In this document: positions 17,190 to 26,233 of the stretch, piece by piece
Position numbering within the stretch: position 1 is the first letter of the stretch
Layout: the number at the start of each line of letters is the position of its first letter
Source: Alphaproteobacteria bacterium
GTDB taxonomy: Bacteria; Pseudomonadota; Alphaproteobacteria; RF32; CAG-239
Length of the DNA: 64,000 bases
Assembly: GCA_017475705.1 (NCBI GenBank)
Contig: JAFVFB010000030.1
Location: 17,774 to 81,773 of the forward strand
Reading direction: 5' to 3'
The notes under the pieces: model-generated
The model's database searches: none
What the model saw: only the letters and a program-made list of their open reading frames with translations
What the model was told of the DNA's origin: nothing
Translations under genes and position numbers: made by a program

Positions 17190-19656
17190 TGTTCACAATC
17201 CTATTAGGTACAACAATTACTTTTTTGGGCTCAGCAACAGAAAGTTGCTTAGCAACGTTATCGAGAGATTTTGCTGCAGCGATAACCTTGTCCTGCGCTG
17301 CATCACGTTCAATCTCAATAGTACCGCGCATTTTTCCATTAATTTGCACGGCTATAGTTACAGTATTCTCCTTAGCTAATTCTGCATCACCACGCGGCCA
17401 GCTTTCTTTGACAATAAGTGTTGTTTTGCCTAAGCGAGCCCACATTTCTTCTGCAAGATGGGGCGCAAAAGGAGAAATAAGCTTTAATAAAGTCTCATAC
17501 AGTTCTTCTGGAATTTCAGAGAGATTTGCTAAATAATTAGTATAACTCATTAAAGAAGAAACAGCTGTATTAAACTTCATTTGGTCAATTCTTTCACTAA
17601 CTTCTAAAATACAAGCATGCATCATCTGCAAATCTTTGGTAGAAAGATTTTTTTGCACAACTTTTGTAAACAGTGCATAAACTTTACCAATAAAGCGATA
17701 AACACCGTTTAAGCTTTCATCTGACCTCATAGCCGTTTGTTCAAACGGACCGATAAACATTTCATACATTCTGAACGCATCAGCCCCATAAGTATCAACC
17801 ACTTCATCCGGATTAATCACATTGCCACGAGACTTTGACATTTTTTCCCCATCTTCAGCCAAAATCATGCCATGCGAAGTTCGCTTATTATAAGGCTCTG
17901 GTGTTGGAACATAACCGCAATCATAAAGAAACTTGTGCCAGAAGCGAGAATATAACAAGTGTAGAGTGGTATGCTCCATACCACCGTTATACCAATCAAC
18001 ATTCATCCAGTAATTAAGGGCTTCTTTGGAAGCAAATTCTTTATCATTATGTGGGTCACAATATCGTAAGAAATACCATGACGAACCAGCCCAGTTAGGC
18101 ATCGTATCTGTTTCTCGCCGTGCATGCGCGCCACACTTTGGACATGTCGTATTAACCCAATCAGTAGCTTTTGCTAAAGGAGAAGAACCATCATTATCTG
18201 GTTGAAAGTCAGAGATATCTGGCAAGGTAAGCGGTAACTCACTTTCTGGTATCGGTTGCCAACCGCAATGCTCACAATAAACTAACGGAATAGGTTCACC
18301 CCAATAGCGCTGCCGTGAAAAAACCCAGTCACGCAATTTGTAATTTGTTTTAGCATCGCCAAAACCATGTTGCCGTGCATAATTAATGGCTGCTTTAATG
18401 GCATCATCTTTGCTCATGCCATCTAAAAAGCCGGAATTAATATGCGAGCCATCTCCTTCAAATGCTTTTTCTGAAATGTCACCACCATCCAAAACTTGAA
18501 TGATTGGAAGATGGAAAATCTTTGCAAAATCATAATCACGCTGGTCATGCGCCGGAACCGCCATAATCGCTCCCGTACCATACCCTGTGAGAACATAGTC
18601 TGAAATGAAAATAGGAATTAACTGACCATTATAAGGATTTTTAGCTTTAATCCCCTTTAATTCGACACCTGTTTTAGAATCATTAGCGGTACGCTGCAAA
18701 TCAGACTTTCTTGCTGTCTCATCAATATAGGCTTGAATTTCAGTTCTATTTTCAAAATATTCCATTAACGCGGCCACAGAGCTATGTTCAGGAGCTACGA
18801 CCATATAAGTCACGCCGAAAGCCGTATCAGGACGTGTTGTATAAACGCGGAGTTTTTTACCTAGTGATGTTCCGCTATTATCGGTTAAGTCAAAATCAAG
18901 CTCTGCACCGTGGGAGCGGCCAATCCAGTTAATTTGTTGAGATTTTACCCGCTCAATAAAGTCGACTTTATCCAAATCATCAATTAATCTGTCTGCATAT
19001 TTTGTAATGGCGAGCATCCACTGCTCTTTATCTTTACGAATAACCTCTGCACCGCAACGCTCACAGTGTCCATTCACCACCTCTTCATTAGCTAGTCCGA
19101 CTTTGCATGACGGGCACCAATTGATTGCCATCTTCGATTTATAGGCCAATCCTTTTTCAAAAAACTTCAAGAACATCCACTGTGTCCATTTGTAATATTC
19201 CGGATCACAAGTATTAAAACATCTGTCCCAATCAAAAGAAAGACCGATAGATTTAAGTTGGCGGGTAAATGTCTCAATATTTTTTAAGGTACTAACAGCC
19301 GGATGAATTCCTGTCTTAACCGCATAATTTTCCGCGGGTAAACCAAAAGCGTCAAATCCCATCGGGTAAAGAACATTAAATCCTTCCATACGCTTTTTGC
19401 GTGCAATAACATCAAGTGCTGTATAAGAGCGCGGATGACCAACATGCAATCCAGCACCGGAGGGATAAGGGAACTCAACCAAAGCATAAAACTTTTCTTT
19501 ATTAGCATCTATTTCGACTTTATAGGCTTTTTCTTTTTCCCAAATTTTTTGCCATTTATGTTCAGTTGTCTTAAAATTATAGCGCTCCTCGATTGCCCAT
19601 TCTTTCTTCCATTCTTCAAAAGAGGATTTTCCATTATACCTGTCTGTCTGGCACAT
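17179..19656 (-). CDS. leuS: Leucyl-tRNA synthetase
   Basis: 825 residues. The class I signature HVGH is at 71-74 in PYPSGAGLHVGHPRS, and KMSKS is present in EDGEKMSKSRGNVINPDEVV. The CP1 editing domain (TTRPDTAFGVTYMVVAPEH; GTGAIMAVPAHDQRD) and a CxxC zinc site (WCPSCKVGL...CERC) are visible. The start is the ATG at 19656, giving MCQTDRYNGK, with TAGGAA upstream. The family core starts at RYNFKTTEHKWQ, leaving an extra ~25 charged residues. First gene of the leuS-lptE-holA run. Confidence 0.97.
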   Translation of the reverse strand: MCQTDRYNGKSSFEEWKKEWAIEERYNFKTTEHKWQKIWEKEKAYKVEIDANKEKFYALVEFPYPSGAGLHVGHPRSYTALDVIARKKRMEGFNVLYPMGFDAFGLPAENYAVKTGIHPAVSTLKNIETFTRQLKSIGLSFDWDRCFNTCDPEYYKWTQWMFLKFFEKGLAYKSKMAINWCPSCKVGLANEEVVNGHCERCGAEVIRKDKEQWMLAITKYADRLIDDLDKVDFIERVKSQQINWIGRSHGAELDFDLTDNSGTSLGKKLRVYTTRPDTAFGVTYMVVAPEHSSVAALMEYFENRTEIQAYIDETARKSDLQRTANDSKTGVELKGIKAKNPYNGQLIPIFISDYVLTGYGTGAIMAVPAHDQRDYDFAKIFHLPIIQVLDGGDISEKAFEGDGSHINSGFLDGMSKDDAIKAAINYARQHGFGDAKTNYKLRDWVFSRQRYWGEPIPLVYCEHCGWQPIPESELPLTLPDISDFQPDNDGSSPLAKATDWVNTTCPKCGAHARRETDTMPNWAGSSWYFLRYCDPHNDKEFASKEALNYWMNVDWYNGGMEHTTLHLLYSRFWHKFLYDCGYVPTPEPYNKRTSHGMILAEDGEKMSKSRGNVINPDEVVDTYGADAFRMYEMFIGPFEQTAMRSDESLNGVYRFIGKVYALFTKVVQKNLSTKDLQMMHACILEVSERIDQMKFNTAVSSLMSYTNYLANLSEIPEELYETLLKLISPFAPHLAEEMWARLGKTTLIVKESWPRGDAELAKENTVTIAVQINGKMRGTIEIERDAAQDKVIAAAKSLDNVAKQLSVAEPKKVIVVPNRIVNIVV

Positions 19657-19775
19657 TGCTTTTGTTCCTAAATCAAAGTTATACAAAATTTTGCTAAAGC
19701 TTAGCATATGGAAAAAAAAATACAATGTATTTTAAAAAAAAAATGATTTTAAAGGATAAATTAGTTTACCAGCTG

Positions 19776-20432
19776 TTAGAGAACTTTTCTGGGTAATATG
19801 TTTTCTTCATTAGCGATGACCTTATCATTAAGTTTATCTAAAAACCAATCCATATTTTCATTTTCTGCTTGGATCATCTGATAAAAACGTTTTCGATATT
19901 CTATCACCATACTGACAGAAGAAATCTCTAAATCAACCGCTTGAATGCGATTATTTAAACCACGGATAAGCTTAAACTTGACCGGTATCTTCTCTAATTT
20001 AATATCTTTATTCAATTGCCCAGGATTTACCGCGCAAACAACATTGGTAAATTTTGGATACTCTGTGACACTCTCAATAGAAAAACCTAACCGCGAGGCA
20101 TCAAAGCTAAAAGAAGCCTGCTTGTATAAACTTAAAACATAGCGTTGAAACAGATCATGATAACGCTGCTTTTGTTCATCATTCATCAACCGAGCATATT
20201 TTCCGATGACAAACTTTGCCACATAGTCCAAATTGATATCTTCAAGCATCATTTTATCCAATTTGGCATACTTGCTTACTAAATCAGATTCACCTAACGC
20301 CTCAATCAATTCATGGCCCTTAAAATTAGCCCATTGGCGCGCCTCGGTACTAACAACAGCAACGGGTTGAGCTAAAATCGGTCGAATTACTAAAAATAAT
20401 GCTAAAAAAACAAACTTAAACAACTTGAACAT
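19776..20432 (-). CDS. mlaC: MlaC/Ttg2D phospholipid-binding periplasmic protein
   Basis: 218 residues with a Sec signal (MFKLFKFVFLALFLVIRPILAQ). The MlaC-family core follows: ANFKGHELIEALG, DYVAKFVIGKYARLMNDEQKQRYHDLFQRYV, then a C-terminal beta-rich part. MlaC shuttles phospholipid between the MlaD ring and the outer-membrane MlaA. GAGGAGCAGCAGG precedes the ATG at 20432, a better start than the ATG nine codons earlier. It is about 12 kb from the mlaD pair, so the pathway genes are scattered. Confidence 0.9.
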   Translation of the reverse strand: MFKLFKFVFLALFLVIRPILAQPVAVVSTEARQWANFKGHELIEALGESDLVSKYAKLDKMMLEDINLDYVAKFVIGKYARLMNDEQKQRYHDLFQRYVLSLYKQASFSFDASRLGFSIESVTEYPKFTNVVCAVNPGQLNKDIKLEKIPVKFKLIRGLNNRIQAVDLEISSVSMVIEYRKRFYQMIQAENENMDWFLDKLNDKVIANEENILPRKVL

Positions 20433-20531
20433 GACCTGCTGCTCCTCAAAATATACCATAATGATAACAAGAAAAAATTAAAAATAAATAAATAACCTTA
20501 ATCGCAATAATCAAAGCTTAAACAGTAATGA

Positions 20532-22088
20532 TTACTTCTCTTCATGATAATCAGTTTCAGTATTCACAGACCAAATATCTTCCTTGCTCTGACAAACACC
20601 TAAAATATAATCAACCGCTTTCATCGCCGTTAATGTTGAATGATCCATATTATTGTAACGATGCATACCATTACGTCCAATCAAATAAAGATTCTCTATT
20701 TGATTAATGTACTGCTTGATACAATCAAATTGATTATAAGTGCCAAAATAAGCCGGATAGGCCTTTTTAACCCGATAGGCACAAGCATCTAAAACATCTT
20801 TCTTATCAAAAATGCCTATTTTATCCGCCTCATGAACTGCAAAATCAATGAAATCTTGCTCGTTGTCTGTCCAAAGTTTATCCTGCTCATTGCAGAAATA
20901 TTCAAGCCCAATCCATACTTTGTTCGGAAAATCTGCCACCATATAAGGACTCCAATTGTTAAAAATTTGAATGCGCCCTAGTTTGACATTGCGCTCTTGT
21001 ACATAAATCCAAGTGTCAGGAACAATTTGATTAATGGTGGAAATTGCAGTCGTGTTTTTGAGCTTTAATTTGTTAAGCAAAATACCTGCAACTCGAAAAT
21101 CACGATAAAGCAGACCATCAGCAATATGGTGAATCTCAGGAGGAACATCGTTCATTGCATTAATTAAATCCTTAACAGGCATGGTGGAAATAAAAATATC
21201 ACCTTCATAAACCATCTTTTTGCCATGGTCATCGGTTGTTTCAACGGCAATAATTTTTTGATTGTCTTGAATAAGGCGGGTGACTTTTTGCCCAAATACA
21301 ATCTTCCCACCTTTATTTTTAACGAGATCAGCAACTGTTTGCCATAAGTGACCGGGACCGAATTTGGGATAATAAAAACTTTCTATAAAACTGGTTTCAA
21401 CCGTTTCATCATGCTTTCCACTCAGATTTTGAGCCATTTGCTTAAGTACTTTTAATATAGAAATACCTTTTATTCGTTGGGCCCCCCATTCAGCAGAAAT
21501 CTGGTTGCAATCTATTCCCCATAGTTTTTCTGTATAATCCTTAAAAAAAGTCAAATACAACTCACGGCCAAAGCGATTAATCATAAAGTCTTCCAAAGAT
21601 TTTTCATCTTTTATTGGAAACAGCAATGCCTTTATATAGGAACAGCCAATTTTAAACATACGCCATAAACCAAGGCCTTTAATCGTTTCTAAATTTAGAC
21701 TGACAGGATAACTGAAAAAGGTTTTAAGATAATATATGCGCGATAAGCGTGGTCTCTTAAGCATAACACGATCTGTTTTTTCCGGATTAGGTGCTTTTTT
21801 TTGCGAGGAAAGTTCCACCGGACGCTTAAGCAAAATATCATCTTTAGCGGGTTTGCCTTGTAGGGGTAAAATACTAAGCCACCAACTCATAACACGATCA
21901 GATTTGGAAAAGAAGCGATGCCCCCCCATATCAATCTTATTGTTTTTATAGTCAAGCGTAGCGCTTATGCCACCTACAAAATCATTTTCTTCAAGAATAA
22001 CAGGGATGATGTCTGAACGGTTGAGTAACTCATATGCAGCAGTCAGACCTGCTGGACCGGCACCAATGATAATTGCTTTTTTAGGCAT
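20532..22088 (-). CDS. FAD-dependent oxidoreductase, protoporphyrinogen oxidase/UDP-galactopyranose mutase-like
   Basis: 518 residues. The Rossmann FAD motif [13 protein letters not shown] is at residues 9-21, followed by [29 protein letters not shown], typical of Glf/HemY-like flavoproteins used in sugar or polysaccharide modification. Late motifs [24 protein letters not shown] match the same group. Length exceeds classical Glf (~370) and fits the 'NAD(P)-binding protein' flavoprotein class near glycosyl genes. No other polysaccharide genes flank it, so the substrate is open. The gene is monocistronic: it sits 99 bases upstream of mlaC on the same strand and is divergent from the next gene. 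Confidence 0.8.
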   Translation of the reverse strand: MPKKAIIIGAGPAGLTAAYELLNRSDIIPVILEENDFVGGISATLDYKNNKIDMGGHRFFSKSDRVMSWWLSILPLQGKPAKDDILLKRPVELSSQKKAPNPEKTDRVMLKRPRLSRIYYLKTFFSYPVSLNLETIKGLGLWRMFKIGCSYIKALLFPIKDEKSLEDFMINRFGRELYLTFFKDYTEKLWGIDCNQISAEWGAQRIKGISILKVLKQMAQNLSGKHDETVETSFIESFYYPKFGPGHLWQTVADLVKNKGGKIVFGQKVTRLIQDNQKIIAVETTDDHGKKMVYEGDIFISTMPVKDLINAMNDVPPEIHHIADGLLYRDFRVAGILLNKLKLKNTTAISTINQIVPDTWIYVQERNVKLGRIQIFNNWSPYMVADFPNKVWIGLEYFCNEQDKLWTDNEQDFIDFAVHEADKIGIFDKKDVLDACAYRVKKAYPAYFGTYNQFDCIKQYINQIENLYLIGRNGMHRYNNMDHSTLTAMKAVDYILGVCQSKEDIWSVNTETDYHEEK

Positions 22089-22283
22089 AATACTCCTCCT
22101 TAAATCAGGATACTAATCATACAACATACTTATCAATGATTTTAATATTTTGCAATTAAGAAAGTATTCATGTGAATATAACCCCAAAAAAGTTCTTTTT
22201 TTCTATTTGACACCAACTGATTTTTTTATTAAACTAACATACACAAAATTACAATTATAAATAATTATTAAAAATTATTGCTT

Positions 22284-22661
22284 ATGGAATATTTCGGTTA
22301 TCTTTTAAAAAAGGCTGCTAAATCAATAGCAATAGTAGCAGTTTTGATCTTGGTGCTGTGGGGAACACTATATGACCTAACAGATGATAAAACGATTATC
22401 AATTACTTGGGAAGAGGTATTGCAGTCATACTCCTCAATAACCTATTATCTTGTTTGATCAATCGTAAAATAGAGGTAAAAATAAAGACGTCATGGATAG
22501 TGTTGGCTGGTATTGTCTTGGTATTGTATCATGCCGGTTTTGTTGTGGCCTCAATTTTTGTTGCTGCTGCGATTTTAGTTTTACCACTTTTTGGCGCGAC
22601 TTTATATGAAAGCATTATCGGGGTCTCTTTATTGATAACCTTAGCACAACAGATTTCATAG
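22284..22661 (+). CDS. Small membrane protein, unknown
   Basis: 125 residues with four predicted membrane helices (SIAIVAVLILVLWGTLY; IAVILLNNLLSCLI; TSWIVLAGIVLVLYHAGFVVASIF; AAAILVLPLFGATL) and few loops. No family is recognised. The ATG at 22284 is chosen over a TTG two codons earlier. It has its own terminator and stands alone between divergent and convergent neighbours. Confidence 0.6.
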   Translation: MEYFGYLLKKAAKSIAIVAVLILVLWGTLYDLTDDKTIINYLGRGIAVILLNNLLSCLINRKIEVKIKTSWIVLAGIVLVLYHAGFVVASIFVAAAILVLPLFGATLYESIIGVSLLITLAQQIS

Positions 22662-22671
22662 CTGAAAAAGG

Positions 22672-22709
22672 AACTCTCTTGCTGCTGCAAGGCCGCAAGA
22701 GAGTTTTTT
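22672..22709 (+). terminator. Terminator after small membrane protein gene
   Basis: Stem AACTCTCTTGC / GCAAGAGAGTT (11 bp), 12-base loop, then TTTT. Confidence 0.9.
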
Positions 22710-22911
22710 CTTATCCACAATAAGCTTCACAATCGCCGAAAATGCGTTTTCAAGCATTGTTATCCTTACGAGATATGTCTAGAATTGTCAAATAGCCAAG
22801 GATGTGGTGTGGAATAAGACTTTTGGTTTTAAAATGTAGTAATAAACATGGGAGCGAAGGGACTTCCTTTTTTATACCGAGAAATCCTATGCTAACACAG
22901 GGGCTAGGCAC

Positions 22912-22951
22912 AAAAAAGTGACCTGCAAACCGAGTTGTAGGCCACTTTTTT
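22912..22951 (-). terminator. Terminator for the 216-residue unknown gene
   Basis: On the minus strand GTGGCCTACAA pairs imperfectly with TTGCAGGTCAC, followed by TTTTTT. It starts seven bases after the stop codon. Confidence 0.75.
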
Positions 22952-22958
22952 AGCAACA

Positions 22959-23609
22959 TTACTTGTTAAGTAATTCATCAATGTCATCAGCATAGCGCAT
23001 ATATGCATAGCTGAGACCTTGACGAGAGTGTTTGCCAGTTAAGCTTAAGAGGTTGATAAAAGTCGCATCTTTCGACAATCGTTCCCAAGCGCGGTCAATC
23101 ATGGCCGTTTGCTCATTTTCTGCAGGAAGAATAAGAGGAGCATCCATGACATCACGGAAAGACCATCTGTTCTGACGATAATAAACTTCTTGCAACTGTT
23201 CAACCGTTTTGTCTGGAATCAGGGCCCGATAGAAAGGCTTTAAGATACTATCGCAAACAGCAGGGAACAAAGTTTTATCAAGATAATTAGTCAGATCCTT
23301 ATCCTCTATACCAGACAGAATACTACCTTTATAGTAAAGGGTCCAAGGAACAAAACGGAAAGCTTCAACAAGATTATCACCATGCTTCTTGGCATCGATA
23401 CAGAGAATGATGAATAATTCCTGTGCAAACTTAGGATCAGTCATATAAACTGTCTCCTCACAGCATCCGGTAGCATGCTGGTGTGGTACACTAAACTTAG
23501 AAAAGATAACGGCCAATAAGGTAGCACGCTCATCCTGGATACCTAAAAGCTCTTGCTCGATACAGCAGGCTTTGTGCATAAAATAATTGAAAAGAAGTTT
23601 TTTCCCCAT
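22959..23609 (-). CDS. Conserved-looking protein of unknown function
   Basis: 216 residues, soluble, predicted helical, with no signal peptide. Features seen: a Cys-Cys pair near the start (KACCIEQ), a second cysteine pair (TGCCEE), and a Trp/Arg-rich middle (YYRQNRWSFRDVMD). No motif points to an enzyme class. The Shine-Dalgarno is weak. It precedes a terminator and follows another unknown on the same strand by 114 bases. The two may be a lineage-specific pair. Confidence 0.6.
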   Translation of the reverse strand: MGKKLLFNYFMHKACCIEQELLGIQDERATLLAVIFSKFSVPHQHATGCCEETVYMTDPKFAQELFIILCIDAKKHGDNLVEAFRFVPWTLYYKGSILSGIEDKDLTNYLDKTLFPAVCDSILKPFYRALIPDKTVEQLQEVYYRQNRWSFRDVMDAPLILPAENEQTAMIDRAWERLSKDATFINLLSLTGKHSRQGLSYAYMRYADDIDELLNK

Positions 23610-23723
23610 AGCTCTAAAAATATAGGTTAAACAATAATTTTATAAGTAAATATTTTTATAAAAGACAAATATTTTAAAGTCAAGGAAATCTCCTTTAAGG
23701 ATAAGAAAAGCTCTCCTCCAATA

Positions 23724-24128
23724 TTAATTTGTGCCATGCAGAAGGCGATAATTTTGAATATACGCCTCATTGGCAGATGGATAGTCTTTTAAGAGTTCAT
23801 CAGGATTAAGAGCAAAATCATTCTGCATCAGTTTTTTTATTTTATCTTCTATAACAGCAGGGAAGTCATTAGCAAGCAATAACTTATACATTTGAAACAT
23901 GAGTTGTTGGGTTTGTACCAAAGTTAATGATGAGCTTTTGATAATTGGATATTGATTGCGAATAAGACGCAAAGCATTATTGAATAAAATATCAGAAGCA
24001 TTCTTAATCCGACAAAAAATGCGCATATTGCTTTTCGGTTTGTAGAAAACATATTCACTGCATTCATCTTGAATATAACTATTAATTAGTTCCAGTTGCT
24101 TAATTAAGTCCCAATTATTACCTTTCAT
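23724..24128 (-). CDS. Small soluble protein of unknown function
   Basis: 134 residues starting MKGNNWDLIKQLELINSYI, with AGAGG nine bases before the ATG. An earlier ATG, 11 codons upstream, lacks such a site. It is helical, with no membrane segment and no recognised motif. Its composition resembles its downstream neighbour, which is also unknown. Confidence 0.55.
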   Translation of the reverse strand: MKGNNWDLIKQLELINSYIQDECSEYVFYKPKSNMRIFCRIKNASDILFNNALRLIRNQYPIIKSSSLTLVQTQQLMFQMYKLLLANDFPAVIEDKIKKLMQNDFALNPDELLKDYPSANEAYIQNYRLLHGTN

Positions 24129-24280
24129 TTTTTTTGCCTCTTTAAATAACTGAACAACCACAAAATCATAGGCATCAATTTAAAAAATGCCAAAAAAATA
24201 AGGCGTATATATACCACGCTATATATTTTAAGAACAACTATAGACAAATAATAAAAAGAAAACCGAATCGACAGGAAAAA

Positions 24281-24311
24281 TAAAAAAAAGACGTTGCAAC
24301 AATGCAACGTC
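24281..24311 (-). terminator. Terminator after fabG
   Basis: A 9-bp stem GACGTTGCA / TGCAACGTC with a 4-base loop, followed on the minus strand by T8. Confidence 0.9.
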
Positions 24312-24335
24312 GAAAGTAATCACTTGCAAAAAAAA

Positions 24336-25073
24336 CTAAATCATAGCCATACCGCCGTTAACATGTAATGTTTGTCCAGTAATGTACTGAGCTTCATCAG
24401 AGGCCAGAAAAGCAACTGCATTTGCAATATCCTGCGCTTCTCCAAGTTTTCCCTCCGGTATCTTGCTTAACAGCTGAGCCCTAACATCATCTGGCAAAAC
24501 ATCGGTCATCGGAGTACGAATGAAGCCTGGCGCAATTGAATTAACCGTAATACCACGAGAGCCAACTTCTTGGGCTAAACATTTATTCATAGCAATCATG
24601 CCAGCTTTCGAGGCTGAATAATTAGCTTGTCCAGCATTACCCATCACGCCAACCACAGAAGCAATACCGATAATGCGACCGAAACGTCTCTTCATCATGC
24701 CTCGAATAGCGGCTTTTGCCAATTTAAATCCGGCAGAAAGGTTAACATCAAGAACCAATTGCCAATCTTCGTCACTCATTCTCATGAATAAGTTGTCACG
24801 CGTAAGACCTGCATTGTTAACTAAAATATCAATTTGCCCCATTTTATCTTCAACCGCTTTAACCAAATTATGAACATCATCAGAATTGGTCAGATTAGCA
24901 ACAAAACATTCTACACGAGAGCCAAGCTCCGCCTTAAGTTTTTCCATCGGCTCTGCACGCATATCGGTTAAAGCTAGGGTGGCGCCTTGGGCATGCAGAG
25001 TGCGAGCAATCTTATCACCGAGCCCGCCTGCAGCTCCGGTAATTAATGCAATTTTTCCATCTAAACGAAACAT
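24336..25073 (-). CDS. fabG: 3-oxoacyl-ACP reductase
   Basis: 245 residues. The short-chain dehydrogenase motifs are complete: TGAAGGLG (glycine-rich NADPH site), NNAG, catalytic Ser (SVVGVMGNAGQ), YxxxK (YSASKAG) and PGFIRTPMTD. FabG reduces 3-oxoacyl-ACP in fatty-acid elongation. AAGGG lies upstream of the ATG at 25073 (MFRLDGK). It follows fabD by 24 bases. A terminator follows fabG, so acpP and fabF, often next in Proteobacteria, are not in this unit. Confidence 0.95.
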   Translation of the reverse strand: MFRLDGKIALITGAAGGLGDKIARTLHAQGATLALTDMRAEPMEKLKAELGSRVECFVANLTNSDDVHNLVKAVEDKMGQIDILVNNAGLTRDNLFMRMSDEDWQLVLDVNLSAGFKLAKAAIRGMMKRRFGRIIGIASVVGVMGNAGQANYSASKAGMIAMNKCLAQEVGSRGITVNSIAPGFIRTPMTDVLPDDVRAQLLSKIPEGKLGEAQDIANAVAFLASDEAQYITGQTLHVNGGMAMI

Positions 25074-25097
25074 ATTAATCATCCCTTTCATAAAAAG

Positions 25098-26042
25098 TTA
25101 TAAATTTTTTGCCAATTCTTCGATATCCTGTATGGAATATATACTAAGAGAATTTATCTCTTTTAAACTACGTTTGGCAATACCGGAGAGAACTTTCCCA
25201 GCACCAAGTTCGACAATATCAGTGACATTATTATCATGCATAAATGCCATTGTCTCTCTCCACCTCACTGTGCCGGTAACTTGCGAAATTAAGTTTTTTA
25301 TAATTTCTTTCTTATCTGTCTCAGCAGTAGCTGAAATATTGGCTATAATCGGAATTTGCGCCTGATGGGCTTCTATATCCATAAAAGCACGCGCCATGAC
25401 TTCTGCCGCCGGCTGCATCAATGGACTATGAAACGGTGCAGACACAGGCAGACGTACACACTTTTTTGCGCCAAACTCACTAGCAATTTCAATTGCTTTT
25501 TCAATCGCTTGAATGTGTCCGGATAAAACGACTTGACCATCCGAATTGTCATTTGCTGCGACGCAGTAATAATTGGCATCCTGACAAGCATCAACCAGAG
25601 CATTAATATCCTTAAAAGATAATCCTAAAACCGCAACCATTCCCCCAACGCCAACAGGAACAGCTTGTTGCATTGCATTCCCACGAATACGTAACAATTT
25701 AGCCGTATCAGCAAGCGAGAAAACTCCAGCAGCACAAGCAGCGGAATATTCCCCTAAAGAGTGACCGGCAACATATGCCGCTTTTTCTTTTAACGAAATG
25801 CCAAAGTCCTGTTGTAAAATGCGAACAATGGCCATGGAAACAGCCATAAGCGCAGGTTGAGCATTCGCTGTTAAAACTAGGTCAGCATCAGGACCTTCTG
25901 TCATAACCTTATAAAGATCCTGCCCAAGTGCTTGATTGACTTCTTCAAAAACATCCTTCGCCGTACCGAAATTGGTTGCCAATTCTTTTCCCATTCCGAC
26001 AAATTGAGAACCTTGTCCAGGGAAAACAAATGCATATTTCAT
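25098..26042 (-). CDS. fabD: Malonyl-CoA:ACP transacylase
   Basis: 314 residues, normal length. The N-terminal FPGQGSQFVGMG loop, the nucleophile elbow GHSLGEYSA with catalytic Ser, the APFHSPLM stretch with catalytic His, and a C-terminal GAGKVLSGIAKR are all present. It transfers malonyl groups to ACP for fatty-acid synthesis. First gene of a two-gene unit with fabG. Confidence 0.97.
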   Translation of the reverse strand: MKYAFVFPGQGSQFVGMGKELATNFGTAKDVFEEVNQALGQDLYKVMTEGPDADLVLTANAQPALMAVSMAIVRILQQDFGISLKEKAAYVAGHSLGEYSAACAAGVFSLADTAKLLRIRGNAMQQAVPVGVGGMVAVLGLSFKDINALVDACQDANYYCVAANDNSDGQVVLSGHIQAIEKAIEIASEFGAKKCVRLPVSAPFHSPLMQPAAEVMARAFMDIEAHQAQIPIIANISATAETDKKEIIKNLISQVTGTVRWRETMAFMHDNNVTDIVELGAGKVLSGIAKRSLKEINSLSIYSIQDIEELAKNL

Positions 26043-26233
26043 TTATAATTACTCCTGTATATCTAAGCTAAAACTAAGCTAAATGAGTTGCACCTAAAGT
26101 CAAGTTTTAAATCCTTAGAGTGTGTATAGCTTAATATGTAAACAATTACGCACACAGTCCATAATCTTAAGATTTTATTTAAAAATTACCGCTAAACTCT
26201 AACTATAAATATTTGAAACAAAACGAGGGAACA

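Larger units (their letters stand above)
22662..22958. other. 297-bp intergenic stretch between convergent genes
   Basis: Holds one terminator for each neighbour (22672-22709 and 22912-22951). The ~200 bases between them show no supported gene. Confidence 0.7.

Noticed and set aside
22750..22959. 69-codon minus-strand open frame downstream of the 216-residue gene
   Set aside because: It begins at that gene's stop and runs straight through its terminator hairpin. There is no ribosome-binding site.
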